Source of the DNA: Planomonospora sp. ID82291
GTDB taxonomy: Bacteria; Actinomycetota; Actinomycetes; Streptosporangiales; Streptosporangiaceae
Direction of reading: 5' to 3'
Assembly (NCBI RefSeq): GCF_015711645.1
Contig: NZ_JABTEX010000002.1
Location: 930,001 to 994,000, forward strand
DNA length: 64,000 bases
Numbering within the stretch: the first letter of the stretch is position 1; the number at the start of each line of letters is the position of its first letter. The position numbers and the translations under genes are program-made. The notes under the pieces are model-generated. The model saw only the letters and a list, made by a program, of their open reading frames with translations. It did not search any database and was not told the origin of the DNA. This document shows positions 1 to 8,000 of the stretch, in pieces.

Positions 1-352
1 GCAAAGCCGCGGACCGGGGACTCCGCGTGCCGGGAGTCCGCAGGAGCGCCGCGCCGTCGCGGCGCGGCCCGCGAACCGCCGGACGGGATTTCCCTCTACC
101 GGGAGAGTGTCGTGACGTACGCCTTTAATTCGCTAAATGACCGTTTCTGGATCGATGTCCGTATTAAACGTTTTTCTGTCCGGTGGTCGCCGCCTGGCGG
201 CGGACGGGCACGGGCGGCGGGCGGCGGGACGGGAGACGGGCGCGGGCGGGAGTCCGGGGCGGGCGGCCCGAGACGCCGAGGGCGTCCGGCGGAGGCCCCC
301 GGAGCCGCGGCATGACCCCGTACCGCTGGCACGACGAATCGGTGGAGACCAG
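1..352. other. Gene-free left edge with two hairpins and likely promoter region
   Basis: No convincing gene is visible here. Two hairpins lie near the edge: GGACTCC (18-24) with GGAGTCC (33-39), and GCGCCGCG (46-53) with CGCGGCGC (58-65) around a four-base loop. They could end transcription arriving from the left, although no T-run follows. Bases 115-180 are clearly richer in A and T than the surroundings and probably hold the promoter of the monooxygenase operon; I cannot place -35 and -10 boxes with confidence. Confidence 0.4.
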
Positions 353-1777
353 ATGACGGACGACGATCTTTCCCGACCCGCGCCGCACGGGAGCACCGGG
401 TCCGGACCGGCAGGGCCGCGCGCCGCGATCGTGGGCGCGGGGCTGTCCGGGTCCCTGCTCGCCCTGTTCCTGGCCCGGCGGGGCTACCGGGTGGAGGTCT
501 ACGAGCACCGCGACGACCCGCGCCTGAGCAAGGACGAGGGCGACGGGCGCTCCATCAACCTGGGGCTGTCCGCGCGCGGCATCCGGGCCCTGCGCCGGGC
601 GGGGCTGCTGGAGGAGCTGTGGCCGCACACCGTGCCGATGCGGGGCCGCATGATCCACGCCCCGTCGGGCGAGCCGACGTTCCAGCCGTACGGCACGGCC
701 GACCACGAGATCCTCTACTCGATCCGCCGCGGCGTGCTCAACGCGCTGCTCATCGAGCACGCCGAGGCCTGCGACGGGGTGGCATTCAACTACGGGCTGC
801 GCTGCGTCGACCTCGACGCGGACACCGGCACGCTGACGCTGTCCGACACGATCTCGGGAGAGACGCGGAAGGTGGAGGCCGACCTCGTGGTCGGCGCGGA
901 CGGGGCCTTCTCCGCCGTGCGCCGGTTCATGCAGCGCGGCAGATCCGCCGACCTGCACCAGGAGTTCCTCGAATGGGGGTACAAGGAGCTCACGATCCCG
1001 CCGGCGCCGGACGGCGGCCCGCGGACCCCGATCGAGGCCCTGCACCTCTGGCCGGCCCACCGCGCGCTGATCGTCGCGCACCCCAACACCGACAACTCGC
1101 TGACCTGCACGCTCTTCCTGCCGCACGAGGGCGGGTCGAGCTTCGCCTCGATCCGTTCGGGCGCCGAGGCCGAACGGTTCTTCCGCAGCAGGTTCCCCGA
1201 CGCCCTGGAGCTCATCCCGGACCTGGCCGGGGAGTTCGAGGCCAACCCGGTCGGGCGCCTGGTCAGCGTGCGGACCTCGGCCTGGCACGCGGGGGAGCGG
1301 GTGGTGCTCGTCGGAGACGCCTGCCACGCCGTCTACCCCTTCTACGGCCAGGGCATGAACGCCTCCTTCGAGGACTGCCTCGTGCTCGACGAGTGCCTGG
1401 CCCGGCACCCCGCGGACCGGGGCGCCGCGCTGCGGGAGTACCAGGACCGGAGACGGCCGCACACCGACGTCCTGGCGGAGCTGTCGAAGGAGAACTTCCT
1501 GGAGCTGCGCGACGGCCTGCGCTCCCCCGCGCGCCTGCTCCGGGCGCGCGCCGACCTGACGCTCAACCGGATCTTCCCCCGAGGATGGCAGCCGTTGTAC
1601 ACCATGATCTCGCACACCTCGATGCCGTACGGCGAGGCGCTGCACCGCGCCCGCCGGCAGAACGCGCTGCTCGGCGCGGCCGCGGCGGTGCTGTCCGCGG
1701 GAACCGCCCTGGGGGCGGCCGCGGCCGTACGGCACCTGCGGCGGCGGGCCGGATCCCCCGCGAGGAGGACCGGATGA
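353..1777 (+). CDS. Kynurenine 3-monooxygenase-like FAD monooxygenase
   Basis: A flavin-dependent aromatic hydroxylase of 474 residues. The N-terminal Rossmann motif GAGLSG is at residues 28-33, DLVVGADGAFS is the NADPH/FAD motif of class A monooxygenases, and LVGDACHAVYPFYGQGMN is the FAD-ribityl GD motif with the kynurenine 3-monooxygenase signature. The family converts L-kynurenine to 3-hydroxykynurenine, with NADPH and oxygen. The last 40 residues hold an Ala/Leu/Gly-rich hydrophobic stretch followed by arginines, which resembles the C-terminal membrane anchor of mitochondrial KMO; this is inference. The ATG at 353 starts the conserved part; an open frame runs further upstream but is low-complexity. 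The next gene overlaps by four bases (ATGA). With the methyltransferase and NRPS nearby it may make an aromatic building block (inference). Confidence 0.85.
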   Translation: MTDDDLSRPAPHGSTGSGPAGPRAAIVGAGLSGSLLALFLARRGYRVEVYEHRDDPRLSKDEGDGRSINLGLSARGIRALRRAGLLEELWPHTVPMRGRMIHAPSGEPTFQPYGTADHEILYSIRRGVLNALLIEHAEACDGVAFNYGLRCVDLDADTGTLTLSDTISGETRKVEADLVVGADGAFSAVRRFMQRGRSADLHQEFLEWGYKELTIPPAPDGGPRTPIEALHLWPAHRALIVAHPNTDNSLTCTLFLPHEGGSSFASIRSGAEAERFFRSRFPDALELIPDLAGEFEANPVGRLVSVRTSAWHAGERVVLVGDACHAVYPFYGQGMNASFEDCLVLDECLARHPADRGAALREYQDRRRPHTDVLAELSKENFLELRDGLRSPARLLRARADLTLNRIFPRGWQPLYTMISHTSMPYGEALHRARRQNALLGAAAAVLSAGTALGAAAAVRHLRRRAGSPARRTG

Positions 1778-2439
1778 TCCGCCACCCCGACCGCGACGAC
1801 CTGGTCCTCTTCGAGATGGGCGACCTCGACCTGGTCCCGCCGCCGCCGGGCGTCGCCGAGCACCTGACCGCCCTGCGCACCGTGCGGGAGTGGATGGGCG
1901 ACTACCTGTGCCGGCCGCTGCCCGAACTGGGCCGCAGGGGAGCCGTGTGCCCGTACACGTCGACGTCGCTGGACAAGGGCCGGGCCTTCCTCGCGGTGCA
2001 GCCGGGCCGCCCGGACGACGCGGCGGAGGTGGCGCGCTCCGTCGGGCCGTACCGCGAATGGTTCATGCGGCTGGCCCCGGCCGGGGAGACCCTCTCCACC
2101 TACACCACCCTGATGATCCTCTTCCCGGACGCGCGCAGGGAGGACCTGCCGGTCATCGACGCGGTCCAGGCGGCGCTGAAGGCGGCGTACGTCGCGGAGG
2201 GGCTCATGATCGGCGAGTTCCACGAGGGGCCGCCCGACAAGCCGGGCCTGTGGAACCCCGACCTGCGCCCGCTGTCCAGCCCGGTGCCGATGCTGGTGAT
2301 CAGGCGGATGGTGGCGACCGACTTCCCCTTCCTGCGGGACGACGACGACCAGGTGCGCGCCTACCTGTCGTGGTTCGGGGACGAGGTGCCCGCGCACCTG
2401 AGGGCGTCGGTGCGCGCCGCCGCCGAGAGCCTGGGCTGA
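1774..2439 (+). CDS. Conserved protein of unknown function next to KMO
   Basis: A soluble protein of 221 residues, translationally coupled to the monooxygenase through an ATGA overlap. I do not recognise a catalytic motif. Visible features are an acidic N-terminus, a YTSTSLDKGRAFLAV segment near residues 62-76, an EGLMIGEFHEG segment, and a WNPDLRPLSSPVPMLVIRRM block that looks like a conserved core. There is no signal peptide or membrane segment. It may belong to the DUF6875 group found beside biosynthetic genes, but that is from memory and unchecked. The coupling implies it works with the monooxygenase, perhaps as a partner or a small tailoring enzyme. Confidence 0.75.
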   Translation: MIRHPDRDDLVLFEMGDLDLVPPPPGVAEHLTALRTVREWMGDYLCRPLPELGRRGAVCPYTSTSLDKGRAFLAVQPGRPDDAAEVARSVGPYREWFMRLAPAGETLSTYTTLMILFPDARREDLPVIDAVQAALKAAYVAEGLMIGEFHEGPPDKPGLWNPDLRPLSSPVPMLVIRRMVATDFPFLRDDDDQVRAYLSWFGDEVPAHLRASVRAAAESLG

Positions 2440-2590
2440 CGGGGCCGCCGGGTCCCCGGGCCGATGGAACCGCCGGGAGCCCGGGAGCCCGGAACCGCCG
2501 GGGCCGCCGGGGACCCGGGGCACGGACTGACGAGACCGCCGGGGACCCGGACCGCCGGGACCCGGGCCGACGAACCGACCGAGGAGCGAC

Positions 2591-3631
2591 GTGCCACTCG
2601 ACCTGCCGCCCGACGAGGCCGCGACCCTGCGCCGAGGAGAGGGACCGGCCGTCCAGATCGACCTGGTCCAGACGATGATCTTCCATGCCGCGGTGGCCGC
2701 GCTGCGGCTCGGCGTGTTCGGCGCCCTGGAACGGGGGCCGCGTGAGCTCGGCGCCCTCGCCCGCGAGCTGGCCGTGGACGAGGCGAACCTCCGCGCGCTG
2801 CTGCGCCTGCTGGTCACCGGCGGCTACCTCGCCGAGGGCGGGGACGGCTACGAGCGGACCCCGGCCGGGGCCTGGCTGGCCGGGCCGGACGACGGGTTCG
2901 GGGCCGTGCTGGACTTCTGGCACTCCCTGATCGGCGGGCTCTGGCAGGGACTGGAGGAGACCGTGCGCACCGGCAAGCCGCAGCGGGACTTCTACGCCTG
3001 GCTCCAGGAGCGTCCCGACGTGCTCACCCGGTTCCAGGGGATCCAGCTCCGCATCGCCGAATGGGTGAAGGAGGAGGTGCTGGAGCTCGCCGGGCTGCCC
3101 GGTGAGCCGGTCCGCCTGCTCGACCTCGGCGGAGGGCACGCCACGTACAGCATCGCCTACTGCCGCCGCCATCCGGGGCTGTCGGCGACCGTCCTCGACC
3201 TGCCCGGGGCCCTGGAGCCGGGACGCGCGACGGTGGAGGCCGAGGGGATGACCGGCCGCTTCACCTTCCTGCCCGGGGACCTGCGCACGGCGGAACCGCC
3301 CGGAGGACAGGACGTCGTGCTGCTCTTCAACGTGCTGCACGGGTTCCCCGCCGACACCGCCCGGACCCTGGTGGACCGGGCGGTGGGGGCGCTGCGCCCC
3401 GGGGGGAGGCTGATCGTGATGGAGACCCTCGCCGACCCGGTCGGCAGCGTCCGCGAGGAGGCGTTCACCCGCGGCTTCGACCTCAACCTGATCCACACCC
3501 AGGGCGGACGGCTCCATCCGGTGGAGGAGATCGCCGCGTGGACGACGGCGGCGGGCTGCGCCCCGCCCGCGCGCCGCGACCTCGTCCGGGCGGCCGGGTT
3601 CTCCCTACTCGTCGCCGACCGCCAGGGCTGA
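2591..3631 (+). CDS. SAM-dependent O-methyltransferase (dimerising type)
   Basis: A class I methyltransferase of 346 residues with the plant/actinomycete O-methyltransferase layout: an N-terminal winged-helix dimerisation domain (about residues 25-100) and a C-terminal Rossmann domain. The SAM-binding motif is LLDLGGGHATYSI, followed by the acidic motif VLDLP, the GDL segment, and LRPGGRLIVMETL before the last strands. The family methylates hydroxyl or other groups on small aromatic or polyketide metabolites. The GTG start at 2591 follows GAGGAG at 2581. The 150 bases upstream are low-complexity and hold no gene. The 3' end overlaps the convergent exporter gene by 27 bases. A role in tailoring the hydroxylated aromatic from the upstream enzyme is inferred from position. 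Confidence 0.85.
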   Translation: MPLDLPPDEAATLRRGEGPAVQIDLVQTMIFHAAVAALRLGVFGALERGPRELGALARELAVDEANLRALLRLLVTGGYLAEGGDGYERTPAGAWLAGPDDGFGAVLDFWHSLIGGLWQGLEETVRTGKPQRDFYAWLQERPDVLTRFQGIQLRIAEWVKEEVLELAGLPGEPVRLLDLGGGHATYSIAYCRRHPGLSATVLDLPGALEPGRATVEAEGMTGRFTFLPGDLRTAEPPGGQDVVLLFNVLHGFPADTARTLVDRAVGALRPGGRLIVMETLADPVGSVREEAFTRGFDLNLIHTQGGRLHPVEEIAAWTTAAGCAPPARRDLVRAAGFSLLVADRQG

Positions 3632-5080
3632 GGCGCCGCCTCCTCGCCGCGCCCCGGGCCCTCGCGCGCCGTCCTCCGGGCCCTCCGCGTCCCCGCCGGC
3701 CCCGCCGGCCCCGCCGTCCCCGGCCGCACCGCCGGCCCCGCCGGCCCCGCCGTCCCCGGCCGCACCGCCGGCCGGGGCGGCGTCGGGGAGGGCATCGGGG
3801 ACGTCGTGCTCCAGCCGCCGGAGTGCGGGGACCAGCATCACGACGGCCGCCAGCAGGACCAGCAGGATCCCGTCCGCCAGCACCACCGCGGCGAGGCCGC
3901 GGTCCTCGCCGACCCCGACGACCGCCCCCAGCGAGCCCGCGAGCGGTCCGCCGGGCCGCAGGGCCGGGCCCACGACGTCCTCGGCCAGCGGGGCCGCCAG
4001 CAGGTAGGCGGCGGGCATCGCGAGCTGGCCGAGGGTGTGCGAGGTGCCCATGACCCGGCCCAGCGCGGCCGGCCCGACCTTGCTCTGCAGGACCGTGACG
4101 ACGGTGCCCTGGACCACCGGCAGGGTGAACAGGAACACGGCCGCGGCGGCCCCGACGACCACCGCCGACGTCCAGGGCGCGTGCAGGACCAGGGCCGCCC
4201 CGCCGAGCGCGGTGAACACCGCGATCCCGGGCACCCGCCGCTTCGGCCCGCCCCACGCGCCCATGAGCAGGCCGCCCGCGAAGAGGCCGGACCCGCCCGC
4301 GAACATCAGCACGCCGAGGACGGCCGCCGAGGAGAAGGAGAGGATGAGCGGCTGGACCAGCACTCCGGCGACCCCGAAGAGGAAGTTGTAGGCGGTCAGC
4401 GTGAGGACGAACGCGAGCAGCGGGGGCCGGGCCCGCAGGTACCGCAGGCCGAAGGAGAGGTCCGCGCCGAGGGAGGGCCGCTCGGCCCGCTCCGCCGGGT
4501 GCAGGACCGGCGCGGGCAGGCTCACCACCACCAGCGTGCCCATCGCGACGGCGAACGACGCCAGGTCGATGACGAGCACGCCGACCATCCCCACGGCCCC
4601 GAGCAGCGACGCGGCCAGGAGCGGAGCGGCGATCTGGACCGCCGAGGCGGTCTGCATGAGCCCGTTGGCCCGGCCCAGGTGCCGCTTGGGGATCAGCAGG
4701 GGCGTCATCGCCTGGTAGGCGGTCAGGTGGAAGACCCCGCAGGCGGAGCTCACCATCGCGCCGACGTACACGTGCCACACCGCGAGCGCGTCCAGGTGCA
4801 GCAGGACCGCGATCGCGGCGGTGGACAGCGCCGCCAGGCTGTCGGTGACCACCATGACCGTCCGCCGGTTGAAGCGGTCGATCGCCACCCCGGCGAACGG
4901 CCCGGCGATCAGCCCGGGAAGCATGGAGCTCAGCATCACGAAGGCGAACAGGGTGGCCGACCCGGTCGTCTGGAACACCCACACGCCCAGGACGAAGGAG
5001 GTGATGCTGGACCCCACCCCGGACACCAGCGAGGCCAGCCACACCCCGCCGAACCTGACCAGGTCCCCCCGCGCGGTCAC
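3605..5080 (-). CDS. MFS exporter (EntS/macrolide-efflux type)
   Basis: A membrane protein of 491 residues with about twelve hydrophobic helices. The VAIDRFNRRTVMVVTD segment is the MFS motif between helices 2 and 3. The overall pattern matches the MFS_3 family, which exports siderophores and macrolides. The GTG start overlaps the NRPS stop by four bases (GTGA), so it is cotranscribed with and coupled to the NRPS; export of the NRPS product is the simplest role. The C-terminus carries a tail of about 50 residues rich in Gly, Ala and Asp with AAGDGGAGGAGG repeats (3660-3780), beyond the usual family length. The opposite-strand methyltransferase ends inside its 3' end. Confidence 0.9.
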   Translation of the reverse strand: MTARGDLVRFGGVWLASLVSGVGSSITSFVLGVWVFQTTGSATLFAFVMLSSMLPGLIAGPFAGVAIDRFNRRTVMVVTDSLAALSTAAIAVLLHLDALAVWHVYVGAMVSSACGVFHLTAYQAMTPLLIPKRHLGRANGLMQTASAVQIAAPLLAASLLGAVGMVGVLVIDLASFAVAMGTLVVVSLPAPVLHPAERAERPSLGADLSFGLRYLRARPPLLAFVLTLTAYNFLFGVAGVLVQPLILSFSSAAVLGVLMFAGGSGLFAGGLLMGAWGGPKRRVPGIAVFTALGGAALVLHAPWTSAVVVGAAAAVFLFTLPVVQGTVVTVLQSKVGPAALGRVMGTSHTLGQLAMPAAYLLAAPLAEDVVGPALRPGGPLAGSLGAVVGVGEDRGLAAVVLADGILLVLLAAVVMLVPALRRLEHDVPDALPDAAPAGGAAGDGGAGGAGGAAGDGGAGGAGGDAEGPEDGARGPGARRGGGASALAVGDE

Positions 5081-8000
5081 GACCGGCTCCCGGCGGCCGG
5101 CGGCAGGCCCGAGGCGGCGAGCGCGTCCAGGTAGCGGCCGAGCAGCCGCGGCGCGTCGGGCGCGTCCGGCACCCCCGCCCCGCTCAGCCACTTCTCGGTC
5201 CGCGTGCAGTCGAACAGCGGCCGGTCGAAGCGCGGCTCGGCCTCGGCCAGCCCGGCGGCGAACGGTTCGAACGCGACCGGCTCCCCGGCGGCCAGCCGGT
5301 CCAGTACGGCGGCGCGCCACCGGGACCAGGGCACCGGGTCGGCGGGATGCCCGCGTTCGGTCAGGGCCGCGGCGATCTGCCGGTAGCCGACCGTCGCCGG
5401 GTTGAAGTAGTGCAGGTCGTGCGGGGGAGACTCGGCCGAGGCGACCGCCGCGGCCACCCCGCCGGCCACCTGGTCCACCGGGGACAGGTCCTCCTCGTAG
5501 CCCAGGTCGGGCACCATGCCGACCTGCGCGCAGGTGATCAGCAGCCGGCCGAAGTAGTCGTCGGGGGCCCCGATCCCGGTGCGGCTGTCGCCGCCGACCC
5601 GGGCGGGCCGGTGCACGGTCACCGGGATGCCGCGCCGCCGCGCGGGCTCGGCCAGCCGGTCGGCCACCCACTTGCTCTGGTTGTACCCGCCGCCCAGCCC
5701 GCCGGGGTCCTCCGGCGGATCGAGCTCGGTCACCGGCCGCCCCCGGTAGGCGTCGCCGAGGTACACCCCCAGGGTCGAGAGCAGGTGCACCGGCACCCCG
5801 CCGCCCGCCGCCGCGAGCCGCAGCACCTCCACCGTGCCCGCCACGTTCGGCGGGCGCAGCAGGGCGTACGGCTGGGCGAAGTTGACCAGCCCGCCGCTGT
5901 GGCAGACGGCGTCCACCTCCAGGGCCAGGTCGCCGAACGCCCCGGCGCCCAGCCCGAGGCGCGGCGCGGCCAGGTCGCCGGGCAGCCCCACCAGCCGGGG
6001 GCCGCCGGACGCCCGGTCGAGCCCGTACCGGGCCAGGTTCTCCCGCACCCGCCGCAGGGCGTGCTCCGGGGAGTCGGCGCGCACCAGGCAGACCACCCGG
6101 GCCGTCGTGCGCGCCAGCAGCTCGGCCACGAGATGCGCGCCGAGGAAGCCGGTGGCGCCGGTCAGCAGGATCGTTTCGGGACGGCGCCGGACGGAGGCCG
6201 GGGCGGCCACCGCGATCTCGTCCGGCAGCCGCACCTCGGCCCGCAGGTCGGGTGCGTCGTCGCCGGCGTCGCCGCGGGAGCCGTCGGCGCGGGCGGTGAC
6301 CAGCGCGGCGAACTCGGCCAGGTCGGCGGCCTCGAACAGGTCGCGGACGGAGGGGCGCACGCCGAGCTCGTCGTGCACCCGGGTCACCACCTCGGCGATC
6401 CGCAGGGAGTGCCCGCCGAGGGCGAAGAAGCCGTCGTGGCGGCCCACCCGCTCCATGTCGAGCACGCGGGCCCAGACCCGGGCGACCGCCTCCTCCACGG
6501 GGCCGCGCGGCGGGACGAACTCGTCCGCGCCCGAGCCGCCGGGATCGGGCACGGGCAGCGCCGCGTAATCGGTCTTGCCGTGCGCGGTGCGGGGGAGGGC
6601 GTCCAGCCGGACGAAGCGCGCGGGCACGAGGTAGTCCGGCAGCCGGTCCCGCAGGTGGCGCCGGAGGTCGCCGGGCTCGCCGCCGGTCACGTAGGCGACC
6701 AGCCGGTGGTGGCCGGCCGGGTCGGGCACGGCCGCGACCGCCGCCTCGCCGACCGCCGGGTGCGTCACCAGCGCGGCCTCCACCTCGGCGGGTTCGACGA
6801 GGTGACCGTGGATCTTCACCTGCCGGTCGACCCGGCCGAGGAACTCCAGGGACCCGTCGGCCAGCCGCCGGACCAGGTCGCCGGTGCGGTACATGCGGGA
6901 GCCCGGCACGGCGGCGAACGGATCGGGCACGAACCGGTCCGCGGTCAGCGCCGGGTTCCCGAGGTATCCGCGGGCCAGGCAGTCGCCGCCCAGGTACAGC
7001 TCGCCGGGCGTGCCCACCGGGGCCCGCCCGCCGTACCGGTCGCAGACGTACGCGCGGACGTGCGGGAGGGGGCGGCCGATCGGCAGGTGGACGGCGCCCG
7101 CGGCCACCGCGCCGGCCGCGCCGTTCCCCGCCGTGTCTCCCGCCGTGTCTCCCGCCGTGCCGTCCGCCGTGTCTCCCGCCGTGTCTCCCGCCGTGCCCCT
7201 TGCTGGGACCTCCGCCGTGCCGTCCACCGTGACGTGGACGGTGGCGCAGACCGTGGCCTCGGTCGGGCCGTAGTGGTTGACGAGCCGCACCCGGCCGCCG
7301 GTGGCCCGCGCCCAGGCGCGCACCGCGTCCATGGGCACGCGCTCCCCGCCGATCATCATGATCTCCACCGGCCAGTCGCCGGGCACGCCCGTCCCGTCCA
7401 GCTCTCCGGCCCAGCGCCGCCACAGGGCGGCGGCGGTGTCCACGGCGGTCACCCCCCGTGCGGCGCAGAACCGCACGAGCTCCGCCCCGTCGAGCAGGGC
7501 GGGTTCGGGATGGAACACCAGGGCCGCCCCCGAGGTCAGCGCGGGGAACACGTCGCCCACCGACGCGTCGAAGGTCAGCGGCGGGAGTACGAGCAGCCGC
7601 TGCCCCGGGCCGAACCCGTGGACGCGGGTGAAGGACTCCGTCAGCCGGGAGAGCGTCGCGTGCGTGACCATGACGCCCTTCGGGCGGCCGGTGGAGCCCG
7701 AGGTGTAGATCACGTACGCCAGGTCGCCCGGACCGGGGCGGCCGGAGGGGGCCTCGGGCGCCGTGCCGTCGCCGTGCGTCGTGCCGTTGCTGTGCGCCGC
7801 GCCGCCGTCGGCCGCCGGGGCGGAGACCTCGATGCCGCCGCCGCCCGCCGACAGGGTCACGCGGGCTCCGGACTCCCGCAGGATGTCCCGCAGGCGGGCC
7901 GGCGGGTGGGAGGGATCGAGCGGCAGGTACGCGCCGCCCGCCTTGAGCACGCCGAGGATCGCCACCACGGCCTCCGGGCCGGGGGGCAGGACCACGCCGG

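Noticed and set aside
137-352. N-terminal extension of the KMO-like gene from 137
   Set aside because: The added 72 residues are low-complexity Arg/Gly sequence with no similarity to the FAD fold, and the conserved part begins after the ATG at 353.
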